DNA of 64,000 bases from Yersinia rochesterensis (GCF_003600645.1 NZ_CP032482.1:4216001-4280000); one strand, 5' to 3'. Counted from the first letter of the stretch, positions 37,514 through 47,709 are shown. The notes: generated by a model not told the origin, from the letters alone. Program-made: numbers and translations.

Positions 37514-39643
37514 CTATTTCTTTTGCTTCATTTTTTGCAGCAATGGCGTGCACTGATTTTTTTCAGCTTCACTGGGGGAAATCAGTGCCAGTAATGCGGC
37601 GGCAGGAGTGAAGGCCACACCTAACACCGCAGCAATCGCGCCACGGGCCAACAAAGGCCCGGCTTTGACTCCCGCATCTGGGCGTTTAAATGTGCCTTTC
37701 ACATACAGCGGTGAGCGCAGGGTTAAAATTCGCAGCCCTTTGCTTTCCGGATCAATAGATAAATCCAGCCGCTCGGTAGCAAAATTGATATTTCCGCTAA
37801 TATTGATAATGGCATTCTCAGTATCAATCACAAACAGCCGTGGCGTCGCCAAACCATTGCGTAACTGAACATCAGCCACCGCGCAGTTAATTTTGACCTC
37901 ATCGTCACCAAACAGCTTCGCTACCAAGTAGTTACCGACATTCAGGCCGAGTAACTCCATCAAGCTGCGGCTGATTAGCCCCTGATTGAGTAACAAACGC
38001 AGATGACCATTACTGGTTGCCAACAGAGCTGCAACCGAGTTGCCGCTGGCGGTAAATGATGCATCGCCATTCAATTGCCCCAAGCTGTTGCGCATCGCCT
38101 GCACCTGCGGCAATAGCTCTTTTAGTTGCAAGCGGCGGGCATGTAAATCAACCTTACCTTGCATGGGGTTTTTATTGCCATTCAGCCGCAGAATGGCATT
38201 GAGATTCCCCCCTGCCATGCCAAATCGCAGCGGGTCGAGCAGCAACTCACCATTATTGAGCACTACGTGAGTCGACAGGTCGGTTAATGGCAATGATTTA
38301 TCCCGATCGATACGTTTAGCTGCATAGGTGACATCGGCATCCATCACGCCCCAGCTTTTAGTATCAAATTTTTCAGTCGGCAACACCTTATTACTGGGTT
38401 GTCGGCTGCGCTCACCGCGATTGGCTTTTTCCTGATTGGAATCCGCCCCGATCAACGGCGCTAAGTCAGCAAAACGTAATTTTTCCGATGACATGTTGCC
38501 GGTTAATTTTGGCCGTGGTTGGCTGGCGGTATAGGCCAAGTTGCCATGAATATCACTGTCGCCGATTTTGCCGTTAAAGTTTTCGTAGCGATAAACCGCC
38601 CCACCGACCTGCTTGAGACTCGCGATTAAACGGCCATCAGTGTTGTAAGGGGGGGTGGCCGGCAATAACACGCCCAGCAGTGGATAGAGATTACCCAAAC
38701 TGGCACCGGATAATTTCAATTGCAGATCCAACCCCGCCAGATTGCCGGGGTCCGTTAATGTGCCCGCCACCACCACTCGGGTAGTACCAGAACGGATATC
38801 CGCCTGCAAGGGGAAAGGGGTGCTGGCATCATTCATCGACAACATGCCGCCAATTTTGCCACTGCCGGTTAAAGGCTGGCCCTGATACTTACCGTCAACT
38901 TTCCAACCAAAGATAAAATCAGGCGCATTATTCTTTGCCTTTTCAGCCGGTTGCTTATCTTTTTTCTCATTACGTGCGCCCGTCACTTCAGCAAACGGTA
39001 ACGGCTTGCCCAGCGGGTCAATCACCGCCTCCAAGTCTGCTTTCAGCACCGCATCTTTCAGGTTTATCTGGCCGCGATCAAAGACAATATCATCAATATT
39101 AACCGACCAATCAGAAGCGGCGCTCTTATCATCCGCAGAGCTATTCGCCAGATTAAATGTCCAGTTATTCTCGCCATTCGCCAGCCGCAGCAGGTGGGCA
39201 TCCGGTTGGGTCAGCCAGATACGCGGTATCCAAACTTCTTTCGCCAGTAATGCCAACGGCGCAATGCTGGCATCGACCCGTTTTAAAGTGATCATTTCCC
39301 CGGCAGGGAATGCGGTAGATTCCGCGGTGCCCGCAGTGGCATTAGCTTTATCCGCGGTTTTCTCACTGACTAAATTTGACGGGTTACCCAGCACCAAGTC
39401 TTCAGCGTGGATATTCGGCCACGGCACCCAGCCCCGCCAACCCGGTTCATCACTTTTGCGTGACCAGTCCACCCCGAGATTGCCTCGGATGGCGAAAGGC
39501 CGTTGCAACTCAGTCGAGACTTTTTCATTAATAGTTGGCTTTAGGCGATTCCAGTCGAAAGTCATAATAAACACGATGGCGGCGACCAGCAGCAGCACAA
39601 TACCCCCGCCAATGCCCGTCAGCACTTTTCCGGTTTTGGTCAT
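37514..39643 (-). CDS. yhjG: AsmA-family protein YhjG
   Basis: The 709-aa protein has an N-terminal membrane helix (VLTGIGGGIVLLLVAAIVFIM) followed by FDWNRLKPTINEKVS, the AsmA N-terminal signature. A C-terminal AsmA-like region contains NGLATPRLFVIDTENAIINI. The family forms elongated periplasmic proteins now thought to help move phospholipids towards the outer membrane. Length is close to E. coli YhjG (691 aa). It is convergent with cdh, with only 4 bp between the stops. Confidence 0.9.
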   Translation of the reverse strand: MTKTGKVLTGIGGGIVLLLVAAIVFIMTFDWNRLKPTINEKVSTELQRPFAIRGNLGVDWSRKSDEPGWRGWVPWPNIHAEDLVLGNPSNLVSEKTADKANATAGTAESTAFPAGEMITLKRVDASIAPLALLAKEVWIPRIWLTQPDAHLLRLANGENNWTFNLANSSADDKSAASDWSVNIDDIVFDRGQINLKDAVLKADLEAVIDPLGKPLPFAEVTGARNEKKDKQPAEKAKNNAPDFIFGWKVDGKYQGQPLTGSGKIGGMLSMNDASTPFPLQADIRSGTTRVVVAGTLTDPGNLAGLDLQLKLSGASLGNLYPLLGVLLPATPPYNTDGRLIASLKQVGGAVYRYENFNGKIGDSDIHGNLAYTASQPRPKLTGNMSSEKLRFADLAPLIGADSNQEKANRGERSRQPSNKVLPTEKFDTKSWGVMDADVTYAAKRIDRDKSLPLTDLSTHVVLNNGELLLDPLRFGMAGGNLNAILRLNGNKNPMQGKVDLHARRLQLKELLPQVQAMRNSLGQLNGDASFTASGNSVAALLATSNGHLRLLLNQGLISRSLMELLGLNVGNYLVAKLFGDDEVKINCAVADVQLRNGLATPRLFVIDTENAIINISGNINFATERLDLSIDPESKGLRILTLRSPLYVKGTFKRPDAGVKAGPLLARGAIAAVLGVAFTPAAALLALISPSEAEKNQCTPLLQKMKQKK

Positions 39644-39759
39644 AACAGCTCCATGCCAATACTCATGATCTTAAATTAAAAAACCACTTTAACCATAGTC
39701 GAGAATAGCGAAGGAAGGCGGGTTAGAGGAGGGGGATGGGCATTTATTAACCCTAAAGA

Positions 39760-40551
39760 TTAGCCACAGAACAGCATTGGGAGGGACTGTAAACGGTCAA
39801 ATGACGTCGGTCGGGAGAGATAATAACCTTGCGCGGCAACGGCGTCAGACTGCTGCACCATCGCCCATTCTTGTGAGGTTTCCACCCCTTCAACAATCAC
39901 CCCTTTGCTATAGCTGCCCATTAAGGTCACCAGTTTGAAAAATAGCTGATTCCCGACATCACTTTCTTGCAGCACGATAAATAAGTCTCGGGCAACTTTG
40001 ATGTACTCATAGCGCCAACTAATGAATGATGTGAAATTCGCTAGCCCGCTGCCAAAATCATCCAGCCATAACCGGTCTGCCTCGGCAATACGTGCAAAAG
40101 GGGTATCAAGAGAGGTGTCGACATGCTCCAGCAATTCAAAACGAATGTAAGGCATAGCATCAATTAACGCCTTAGCCTGCTGATCATCCTGCATTGCCAT
40201 TAGCGCCTGACCATCAATGTTGATTGAGACCAACACCGAGTGATGTACAAATATCTCATGCCACTGCTTAACCATACTCAACTGCTCGAGCACCACATCC
40301 AAACGGGCACGGATACTAATGGCACTAAAATAATCCTCCGGATTCAAACGGGTATCCGGTGATGAGGGATGAAAAACCGCCGTAAGCAACTCGATAGCCA
40401 GCAGCGCACCAGAGGTACGATAGATAGGTTGAAAAGTATACCGACGCTGACATTGCCGCCAGAAGCTCTGTCCTTTATTTCGATCAATAGCGGCAAAGGA
40501 TGGCGCAAGCAAACCTGATATTTTATTGGTCATCATCAGTTTAGTCGCCAT
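39760..40551 (-). CDS. pdeH: EAL-domain c-di-GMP phosphodiesterase PdeH (YhjH)
   Basis: The 263-aa protein is a single EAL domain. The EAL position reads AIELLT, as in E. coli YhjH. Other active-site residues are present: Asn in SINIDG, Glu in FELLEH, the Asp pair in LDDFGSG, Lys in EYIKVAR, Glu in VEGVET and Gln in AAQGYYLSRP. No GGDEF or sensor domain is present. In enterobacteria PdeH lowers global c-di-GMP, favouring swimming over biofilm, and is co-expressed with flagella. Here it lies upstream of the cellulose genes that respond to c-di-GMP. Confidence 0.92.
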   Translation of the reverse strand: MATKLMMTNKISGLLAPSFAAIDRNKGQSFWRQCQRRYTFQPIYRTSGALLAIELLTAVFHPSSPDTRLNPEDYFSAISIRARLDVVLEQLSMVKQWHEIFVHHSVLVSINIDGQALMAMQDDQQAKALIDAMPYIRFELLEHVDTSLDTPFARIAEADRLWLDDFGSGLANFTSFISWRYEYIKVARDLFIVLQESDVGNQLFFKLVTLMGSYSKGVIVEGVETSQEWAMVQQSDAVAAQGYYLSRPTSFDRLQSLPMLFCG

Positions 40552-40769
40552 ATTTTAGGGCATCAAACAGCTACGGCAATAGGGATTGCCAACAACTGGG
40601 GGCACCCGGTGATAAACGGTTTTTCTTCTGTAGATGTTATCGACTCAGGCGACCAGAACTTTATATAGCGGCATGATAGATTATTCCTCCTAAGCGAGCT
40701 GGTGCGGCACATTTAAGCCATCTATAGTTGTTAATCAATGCCATACCCAATAACTTAATGGAGATGAAC

Positions 40770-40970
40770 ATGCCTTACGTCAATATTAAAATTACGCGCG
40801 AAGGGGCGACGGCGGAGCAGAAAAAACAGCTGATCGCCGGTGTCACCCAGCTATTAGTCGACACTCTGGGTAAAAACCCGGCCACTACCGTGGTGGTGAT
40901 TGATGAAGTCGATACCGATAACTGGGGGATTGGCGGCCATAGTGTGACCGACCTGAGAAAGTCATCCTAA
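40770..40970 (+). CDS. 4-oxalocrotonate tautomerase family enzyme
   Basis: The protein is 66 aa. After removal of Met it starts with the catalytic Pro (PYVNIKITREGATAEQK), and WGIGGHSV matches the conserved IGG turn of 4-OT. The ATG at 40770 is required to expose that proline and has GGAG 6-7 nt upstream. Members are small hexamers that isomerise 2-hydroxymuconate-like acids; the natural substrate here is unknown. Confidence 0.9.
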   Translation: MPYVNIKITREGATAEQKKQLIAGVTQLLVDTLGKNPATTVVVIDEVDTDNWGIGGHSVTDLRKSS

Positions 40971-41048
40971 TTGTTTTTAGAATACTTATTTTCAGCATCA
41001 TTGTTTTTAGAGTGAAGGTTTTCAGGGCCATAAATGTGTTCAGAATAA

Positions 41049-41070
41049 CGGGAAACTTGTCAGTTTCCCG
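41049..41070. terminator. Hairpin between tautomerase gene and kdgK
   Basis: A perfect 9-bp stem, CGGGAAACT / AGTTTCCCG, has loop TGTC. No T run follows directly, so its terminator role is uncertain. Confidence 0.45.
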
Positions 41071-41088
41071 ACTTACATCATAAAAAAT

Positions 41089-41105
41089 TTAAAACATCGT
41101 TTTAA
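41089..41105. promoter_or_regulatory. Candidate KdgR operator upstream of kdgK
   Basis: TTAAAACATCGTTTTAA is a 7-bp palindrome with a 3-base spacer and fits the KdgR consensus layout (GAAAC-3-GTTTC type). It lies about 75 bp before the kdgK ATG. KdgR represses pectin and 2-keto-3-deoxygluconate genes. Confidence 0.6.
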
Positions 41106-41177
41106 TACTATTGACTCAGACTAAGCCAGCAGTGAGACTAACCTTATCTTCATTATTGACTCACAGGCCAGCTTTCC

Positions 41178-42122
41178 ATGACCAGCAAAAATATTGCCGT
41201 TATCGGCGAATGCATGATTGAACTGTCACAAAAAGGTACCGACCTTAGCCGGGGCTTTGGCGGCGATACGCTGAATACTGCGGTGTATGTTGCCCGTCAG
41301 GTATCCAAGCAGGACTTGAATGTACATTACGTCACGGCGCTGGGGACTGACAATTTCAGTAACGAGATGCTGGCCGCCTGGCAGCAAGAGAACATCGACA
41401 CCTCTCTCATTCAGCGTCTGGATAATAAATTGCCGGGGCTGTATGTCATTGAAACTGATAGCACCGGTGAGCGCACTTTCTATTATTGGCGTAATGATGC
41501 CGCCGCACGTTTTTGGTTGACCAGCCCACAGGCGGATGAAATCTGCCAACGCCTTGAAAAATTTAATTATCTGTATCTCAGCGGCATCAGCCTGGCGATC
41601 CTCGACAGTGCTTCTCGCCAGCGTTTGCTGACATTGCTGCGCGCCTGTCGGGCTAACGGGGGCAAAGTTATCTTTGATAACAATTACCGCCCTCGCCTGT
41701 GGCAGAGCAAAGAAGAGACACAAGAAGCCTATCGCGACATGTTGGCCTGCACGGATATCGCTTTCCTGACATTGGACGATGAAGATATGCTGTGGGGCGA
41801 GACGCCAATAGAGCAAGTGATTGAACGCACTCAGGATTTAGGCGTAAGCGAAATTGTTATCAAGCGCGGCGCAGATTCCTGCATCGTCTGGGTGAAAGAG
41901 GGCTTTGAAGCCCACCAGTATGATGTTCCGGCGGTTAAACTGCCGAAAGAGAAAGTGGTGGATACCACGGCGGCTGGGGATTCGTTCAGTGCCGGTTATC
42001 TGGCAGTTCGCCTGACCGGTGGCAGTGCGCATGACGCCGCTGTGCGCGGACATTTAACCGCCAGCACCGTGATTCAATATCGTGGGGCAATCATCCCACT
42101 GGCGGCAATGCCAGCGGTGTGA
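41178..42122 (+). CDS. kdgK: 2-dehydro-3-deoxygluconokinase
   Basis: The 314-aa PfkB-family kinase has N-terminal IAVIGECMIELSQKGTDLSRGFGGDTLNTAVYVAR and the C-terminal family signature VVDTTAAGDSFSAGYLA, whose Asp is the catalytic base. It phosphorylates 2-keto-3-deoxygluconate to KDPG in the last steps of pectin and hexuronate breakdown. A KdgR-like palindrome is present upstream. It functionally matches pelY and kdgM further right. It converges on yhjJ, with a shared terminator between. Confidence 0.95.
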   Translation: MTSKNIAVIGECMIELSQKGTDLSRGFGGDTLNTAVYVARQVSKQDLNVHYVTALGTDNFSNEMLAAWQQENIDTSLIQRLDNKLPGLYVIETDSTGERTFYYWRNDAAARFWLTSPQADEICQRLEKFNYLYLSGISLAILDSASRQRLLTLLRACRANGGKVIFDNNYRPRLWQSKEETQEAYRDMLACTDIAFLTLDDEDMLWGETPIEQVIERTQDLGVSEIVIKRGADSCIVWVKEGFEAHQYDVPAVKLPKEKVVDTTAAGDSFSAGYLAVRLTGGSAHDAAVRGHLTASTVIQYRGAIIPLAAMPAV

Positions 42123-42187
42123 TTCAGCATTCAGTCCGACGGATTTATCGCACCTAGGGGCGCTTCCCCTTCTTTCAGGACAACACC

Positions 42188-42219
42188 AATAAGCCCGGTA
42201 CATAGTGTCCGGGCTTATT
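42188..42219. terminator. Bidirectional terminator between kdgK and yhjJ
   Basis: The perfect 11-bp stem AATAAGCCCGG / CCGGGCTTATT with a 10-base loop lies between two convergent genes. Confidence 0.88.
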
Positions 42220-42240
42220 CATAACGACTCAATATTTTAC

Positions 42241-43743
42241 TTATTGAGCTGTTGTGGGTGTCGGCGGTGCCGTCTCCGCAGCAGCCACTGTAGGCGCAGC
42301 ATCTTCTGGCACCACTGTGTGTGGTGTCATAATTGCGTTATATGCATCCTGCAATACTTTTACATTCACTTCTGGCTCGCCTTTTGGCTGCGTCAGAATC
42401 AGCGTGGTATCTTGTGATAATTGCTGCTTCAATTCCTGATTCAGTACCGTCAAAGTCAGACCTGACAAGAAAGCCTGTCGTAGCTTCTGGTACTGCTCCG
42501 GGGCGATATCCACCACACCACTTTGTTGTGAACGCAGACGTTGGCTCATCAAAATATCAGTATCTGTGCGGGCATAGGTGGCAAACAACTTACTGAGCTG
42601 ATCGTTTTTCTGCGCCATCAAAGCATCAAACTCTGCCTGACTCAGGCCATTGGCGCGCAAGCTCGCCAGTTCACGAGCAATGAAATTCATACCCGATGTC
42701 AGATTTTCTGCCGGTGTATTCAAATGAATGGCACATTGAGCGCGCTGATATTGCACCCGGCAATCAAAGCCCAATTTCAGGTTTTTCTGATCACTTTTTT
42801 CCAGCACTTGCTGAACATGCCAGAACAATGCCTCACGGGCTAAATCACTGCGCCAGTAACGGCTTAACGCAATAGAATCCTGAATCGGATGCCAAGGGGT
42901 ATCCCACATCAGTGATAACGTGTCTTGCGTCGCCTGCTCATTCATCAAGCTCACCGGCTCTGGCGGCAATGGCGCTAACATCGCGACAGGTGCTGGTGTC
43001 GCCCGCTTCCCTTTCAACTCAGAGAATGTTTTGCCGATTTGGGCGGCAATACTGCGGCTGTCGACATTCCCCACGACATACAATGTCATGGCATCCGGGG
43101 TATACCATTGCTGATAAAACTGTTTTAGCTTCTCAATATCTACCAGTTTTGCCACTGGCTGGCCGGGATCATGCCCCATCAGAGAAGAGCCTTTTAGCCG
43201 ATAACGCCACCAAGGTTCCTGAATATTTTGTGGGAACGTAGCAATAGGATCGGTAGCACTATTCAGCGCCGCATTAACGGTCTGTTCACTGATGGCCAGC
43301 TTGCCACTGGTATCGGACAACCATGCCAAAGCTTCTTTCAGCAAGTCAGGGCGGTTATTGGGCAAGCTCAAGCTATATAAAGTGAAATCATAAGATGTAA
43401 TAGCCGGTGGCAACGGACGATCTTTATCGACCCCTTGTTGCCATAGCGACTGAAGTTGGGCAGGAGTAAAACTCGCGCTACTCATTAATGCCAGTTGCGG
43501 TAACAAATGGGCAAAGCCAATTTGCGGCGCACTCTCAACTAATGAGCCTGTATTAACCACCAGACGTAACTCGATCCGGTCGCTAGGGCGCTGTGGCGTT
43601 GCCAACAACTGCCATGAAAACCCGTTTTCTAATTTCCCCTGCTGCCAGGCAGGATCGGGTTGTAGTGCTTCAGCCTGCACATTACTACTGGCGGCGGCCA
43701 GCAATAACCCACCAACTATAAGACGAATTCTGGTGCCCTGCAT
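42241..43743 (-). CDS. yhjJ: M16-family periplasmic protein YhjJ, probably without protease activity
   Basis: The 500-aa protein starts with a signal peptide (IVGGLLLAAASSNVQA). It shows the M16 fold features (ELRLVVNTGSLVES, VVGNVDSRSIAAQIGKTFSEL). At the place of the zinc motif HxxEH the sequence reads HLLPQ, so the catalytic Glu and second His are absent. It is therefore probably a non-peptidase homologue, as E. coli YhjJ is also thought to be. It ends in an Ala/Pro/Thr-rich tail. Its role is unknown. Confidence 0.88.
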   Translation of the reverse strand: MQGTRIRLIVGGLLLAAASSNVQAEALQPDPAWQQGKLENGFSWQLLATPQRPSDRIELRLVVNTGSLVESAPQIGFAHLLPQLALMSSASFTPAQLQSLWQQGVDKDRPLPPAITSYDFTLYSLSLPNNRPDLLKEALAWLSDTSGKLAISEQTVNAALNSATDPIATFPQNIQEPWWRYRLKGSSLMGHDPGQPVAKLVDIEKLKQFYQQWYTPDAMTLYVVGNVDSRSIAAQIGKTFSELKGKRATPAPVAMLAPLPPEPVSLMNEQATQDTLSLMWDTPWHPIQDSIALSRYWRSDLAREALFWHVQQVLEKSDQKNLKLGFDCRVQYQRAQCAIHLNTPAENLTSGMNFIARELASLRANGLSQAEFDALMAQKNDQLSKLFATYARTDTDILMSQRLRSQQSGVVDIAPEQYQKLRQAFLSGLTLTVLNQELKQQLSQDTTLILTQPKGEPEVNVKVLQDAYNAIMTPHTVVPEDAAPTVAAAETAPPTPTTAQ

Positions 43744-44147
43744 GTGAACCCCTACTTAATAAACTATCCAATGTTAAAACGATGCAACGTCATGTCATTC
43801 ATGTAAGCCATCTGTACTTTCACACCAACCGCCAATGAGTAACATAGCGGCGTCATGCAATAGGGTAATCATGAAAACATAAATAAATAAGTCCAGCTTT
43901 CAAACACGCATCGTTATGCCGTCATTATTGGGCGAAAAATCAACGGTTATCACTCGCGTAAAAACTGAAGCTGGGAGTGTACCATTCTGTTAGACCGCAT
44001 GCTTTTGCCGATGTCACTCATCAGAGTAAAAAATAGTATCTAAATGGTAATTAACACAATAAAGGCTATCAAGGGGCATAATGAAGAGATGCTACCGGTG
44101 ACAATTCGCCACCGGTAGTTTTTAGAATGTAGAGAGTTAGCGGGGTA
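43744..44147. other. Intergenic yhjJ/dctA
   Basis: The region carries the leftward yhjJ promoter and a hairpin at 44092-44118 (CTACCGGTG / CACCGGTAG, T run on the plus strand). This is the probable end of the dctA transcript. No gene was seen. Confidence 0.5.
44092..44122. terminator. Hairpin downstream of dctA
   Basis: A 9-bp perfect stem with a nine-base loop is followed by TTTTT on the plus strand. It lies 26 bp past the dctA stop. For leftward transcripts the T run is on the wrong side, so efficiency for dctA is uncertain. Confidence 0.5.
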
Positions 44148-45443
44148 TTAAGACGGAGAAACGCTATTCTTTATCTCATTATTCGGTAAGGTTTTATTTG
44201 ATAATACCGCTTGCAGTTGGTCGTTATCCAATTGGTTGCACCATTTCGCTACCACGATAGTTGCAACCCCATTACCCACCAGATTGGTCAGCGCACGAGC
44301 TTCAGACATAAAGCGGTCGATACCCAGAATCAGCGCCAAACCTGCTAATGGTAAATGCCCAACCGCAGAAATGGTGGCGGCCAAGACAATAAAGCCACTG
44401 CCCGTGACCCCTGCCGCACCTTTTGAGGAGAGCAACAACACCACCAGTAAGGTAACCTGATGAATAACATCCATTTGGGTATTGGTTGCCTGAGCAATAA
44501 ATACCGCCGCCATGGTCAGATAAATAGAGGTGCCGTCCAGGTTAAACGAATAACCGGTCGGAATAACCAAGCCCACCACGGACTTCTTACACCCGGCTTT
44601 CTCCATCTTATCCAGCATACGCGGTAGCACAGACTCCGAGGAGGATGTCCCGAGCACGATCAGCAATTCTTCTTTTATGTAGCGGATGAATTTGAAGATG
44701 TTAAAACCATTAAATTTCGCAATGGACCCCAGCACGACCACCACAAACAACACGCAGGTAATATAGAAGCAGATAATGAGCTGGCCCAGTTGCACCAAGC
44801 TACCCACACCATATTTACCGATGGTAAAGGCCATGGCCCCGAAAGCCCCGAGAGGTGCCAAGCGCATGATCATATTGATAATGCCGAAGATAACGCGGGC
44901 AAAACTCTCAATAACATTAAAGATAATCTGACCTTTTTCACCCAGGCGGTGCAGGGCAAAACCGAACAGCACAGCAAACAACAGGACTTGCAGAATATTG
45001 CCGCTGGCAAAAGCGCCGACTACGCTGCTGGGAATGATATCTAGCAAGAATGGCACAATCCCTTGCTGCGAAGCTTGTTCAGCATAAAGTGCAACCGCCT
45101 TTGCATCCAGTGTCGCAGGGTCGATATTCATACCTGCACCGGGTTGCACCACATTAACAATCACCAAGCCAATCAGTAGCGCAATGGTACTGACAATCTC
45201 AAAATAGAGTAGCGCAATGGCACCAGTGCGGCCCACGGCTTTCATACTTTCCATCCCCGCGATACCGGTCACAACAGTACAAAAAATCACGGGTGCGATA
45301 ATCATTTTAATTAGTTTAACAAACCCATCACCCAGAGGTTTCATCTGAGCACCGAGTTCCGGGTAGAAATGCCCCAGTAACACACCCAAAGTAATCGCCG
45401 TTAACACCTGAAAATAAAGACTTTTAAACACTGAAGCTTTCAT
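44148..45443 (-). CDS. dctA: C4-dicarboxylate (proton) symporter DctA
   Basis: The 431-aa protein begins [28 protein letters not shown] and matches E. coli DctA. It contains the serine-rich reentrant loop [12 protein letters not shown] and [18 protein letters not shown], typical of the glutamate/dicarboxylate symporters. It imports succinate, fumarate and malate under aerobic conditions. The ATG at 45443 has AAAGGA 8 nt upstream; an upstream in-frame stretch of 48 codons has no family similarity. Confidence 0.95.
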   Translation of the reverse strand: MKASVFKSLYFQVLTAITLGVLLGHFYPELGAQMKPLGDGFVKLIKMIIAPVIFCTVVTGIAGMESMKAVGRTGAIALLYFEIVSTIALLIGLVIVNVVQPGAGMNIDPATLDAKAVALYAEQASQQGIVPFLLDIIPSSVVGAFASGNILQVLLFAVLFGFALHRLGEKGQIIFNVIESFARVIFGIINMIMRLAPLGAFGAMAFTIGKYGVGSLVQLGQLIICFYITCVLFVVVVLGSIAKFNGFNIFKFIRYIKEELLIVLGTSSSESVLPRMLDKMEKAGCKKSVVGLVIPTGYSFNLDGTSIYLTMAAVFIAQATNTQMDVIHQVTLLVVLLLSSKGAAGVTGSGFIVLAATISAVGHLPLAGLALILGIDRFMSEARALTNLVGNGVATIVVAKWCNQLDNDQLQAVLSNKTLPNNEIKNSVSPS

Positions 45444-45914
45444 AACTATGTCCTTTTGGAGTAATACACGGCAGCCTGTCGCTTTGCTCTCTGTGATAAT
45501 TGAGTGACACTTCTTTTTTATCCGTGCTTGCGCGGAAAATAACACCCTCATAACAATATGGAAATTATTAGTTGCACTGGATTGCACCCTAAATGCGAAA
45601 TTAAGAACTGAAACGCTTCAAGCGGCAGCAACAATCGGAATACGGTCAAATCAACCAGACAATTAACCCAAAATGATTAGCAATAAGAAAGGATAAAAAA
45701 GAAGCAATTTACGGTTGTGAAGTATGCAAGGAGTGAATGATTTTTGAGCGGAACATTGAGTGGGCGGTAGCCCCCTTTTTGAGGGTGAAATCAAGGGGGC
45801 GGTTTAATACGACGATGAAAACCCGTGGGTAAAAGCACCGAGCAAACAGGCCCTGGGAAGCCGCTGCTCGGCACTTTTTACCAACAGCGGCCCCAGCACG
45901 GGCCGCTGTCGGGA
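45444..45914. other. Intergenic dctA/pelY with two strong hairpins
   Basis: This holds the dctA promoter and the end of the kdgM-pelY transcript. Hairpins: ACAGCGGCCC / GGGCCGCTGT at 45884-45909, directly after pelY, and GCCCCCTT / AAGGGGGC at 45770-45800. Neither has a clear T run for leftward transcription. No gene was recognised. Confidence 0.5.
45884..45909 (-). terminator. GC-rich hairpin at the end of pelY
   Basis: The perfect 10-bp stem ACAGCGGCCC / GGGCCGCTGT with loop CAGCAC begins 5 bp after the pelY stop. The lack of a T run makes it either a weak terminator or an mRNA end protector. Confidence 0.55.
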
Positions 45915-47633
45915 CTATTTACGGCCGTTCGGTTGTAGCTTCTCGCCCACATTGAGCAAGAACAGTTCATTATCACGAGTTGAAATTCGCGCTGAACCAT
46001 CGTCCATTCTATAAGCCCCCTCAGTGAAGCCCGCACCATTCAGGAAAGGTGCCACTGCCTGGGGTTTATTGCGCAATGATGCTTCCAGAGCCAGCAGAGC
46101 GTAAGGTTCTATGGCATCAACATCAGCATATTGGCGGTCAGGAGAAGCCATGAAGAAGCCGTCTATATAACGCGTTTTAATGATGTTATCGCCGATTTTC
46201 TCTGCCAATAGCCGATAATCTGCTACCTGGCTGGCCTGGTAAAGATCCAACAAAGCAAACAAAGCGTAAGGATCACTGTTGGTGGTATCCATTTTCACTT
46301 TGACATCTTTGCCCGGCGCAGTACCGATATCGCCCAACCCTTGGTCATTAGCAATACCGCGGGCAACTTTCCACAGCAACGGATCATTGTCGATAGCATA
46401 AGCACGCGCATAAGAAATCAGGAATTCATTACCTGCTTTGTATGGTTTGATCACCGTGCCTTTTTTACCGTAATAACCATCACGTGGGAGGGTATAATTT
46501 GATAAATCTTGCCCGTTGGCCATCATCGGGCGGAAGGTATTGTCTTGATCGTTATAGGCATATTGAGCAAATGCTTTCAGACCATCCACTGTCCACTTCA
46601 ATAAATCCTGGCCCTGAGGCCCCAAATCTTTGCCCAACTGCAACTGCATCAAGGCATTTTCAGAATAAAGGGTGCTGGTACGCCCTTTGAGCATCATGTT
46701 GCCTTCCAATGCTGCCGGGCCGAACTCCGGCCCAAACTGGCGCTGAGCGCGATCGCCAAATTTGGAATGGGTATCGGCATCATCCGTTGGCTCTTCGCGT
46801 TTCAGAGCTTGAGTAAACTGATAAACGCCAAGGCCCGTTTTGGCGTCACGCGGCAAAACATACTGATCAGCCAAGCGCTTAGCCCAGACTAATGCGCCGG
46901 GTTCTTGCTGGTGTTTGTAGAGCAAGGACGCAGAATAAATCAGGTCATTGCCCGCATTGAGGAAACTCAGTCCTTTGGTAGCAAAGAAAGGTGGCTGCTG
47001 CTCAAATTTGCTTTCCCACAGTGCGCTCATCGGTTTGCCATATTCACCGTGGCGACTGGTTTCAAGAATGCGCCAATCATAAACATGGGCATTCCAAAAG
47101 CCGCGAATAAACCGCGCTGTTGCATCACTGTCGACGCTAAACATCAGATCATAATAGGGATAAGCATTTTTCAGCTCGTGCACCATCTCTTTTTCGCTTG
47201 GCCCTTCTGGTTGAAGCGTTTTTAGATCAACAAACCGGTGGCCGCCCCAATACAGTAAACCACTTGGGTCTTGATAATTCTGGAAGTGATAGCGAACAAT
47301 ATCTTCAGCGCGCTTCTGATAGCGGGGATCGCCACTCAGCTCGCTCAACCCACTCATAACGCGCATGAGATTTTGTTGTGCTGAGAAATTTGATAATACT
47401 GCCCGGCGGCCATCAGGGAATATCCATTCCAGTTGCTGCCCAGTGCGGGGGTCAACACCATCCGCCAATAGCGGGCTAGGTTTATCACCGTGATAGGTAT
47501 CGGATGCCTTATTTAATACATTATCGACATACTGTTTTACCACTGTCAGGCGGTCGGTATCCGCGGCCTGTCCGGCGGGAATATATAGCGTGGCTAGTGC
47601 TGCCATACTCAAAAATAACGCTCTTTTTTTCAT
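45915..47633 (-). CDS. pelY: Periplasmic pectate lyase, polysaccharide lyase family 2
   Basis: The 572-aa protein has a signal peptide (MKKRALFLSMAALATLYIPAGQA). The remainder matches PL2 lyases such as Yersinia PelY/YePL2A: QQLEWIFPDGRRAVLSNFSAQQNLMRV, YYDLMFSVDSDATARFIRGFWNAHVYDW. It cleaves oligogalacturonides by beta-elimination in the periplasm, after import through the KdgM porin encoded 76 bp upstream. The ATG at 47633 is chosen because it begins the signal peptide; a TTG six codons earlier is unlikely. The gene is last of a kdgM-pelY operon. Confidence 0.92.
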   Translation of the reverse strand: MKKRALFLSMAALATLYIPAGQAADTDRLTVVKQYVDNVLNKASDTYHGDKPSPLLADGVDPRTGQQLEWIFPDGRRAVLSNFSAQQNLMRVMSGLSELSGDPRYQKRAEDIVRYHFQNYQDPSGLLYWGGHRFVDLKTLQPEGPSEKEMVHELKNAYPYYDLMFSVDSDATARFIRGFWNAHVYDWRILETSRHGEYGKPMSALWESKFEQQPPFFATKGLSFLNAGNDLIYSASLLYKHQQEPGALVWAKRLADQYVLPRDAKTGLGVYQFTQALKREEPTDDADTHSKFGDRAQRQFGPEFGPAALEGNMMLKGRTSTLYSENALMQLQLGKDLGPQGQDLLKWTVDGLKAFAQYAYNDQDNTFRPMMANGQDLSNYTLPRDGYYGKKGTVIKPYKAGNEFLISYARAYAIDNDPLLWKVARGIANDQGLGDIGTAPGKDVKVKMDTTNSDPYALFALLDLYQASQVADYRLLAEKIGDNIIKTRYIDGFFMASPDRQYADVDAIEPYALLALEASLRNKPQAVAPFLNGAGFTEGAYRMDDGSARISTRDNELFLLNVGEKLQPNGRK

Positions 47634-47709
47634 GACTTCGTTACCTGTCAAAAATCGTTATAGCGAGGTGTGACCCCAAAGGTCAGAATGTAATGACTTC
47701 AGTAATGGA

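Noticed and set aside
44092..44122. Terminator of a plus-strand transcript
   Set aside because: No plus-strand gene precedes it; it is better regarded as the 3' hairpin of dctA, though the T run is on the other side.
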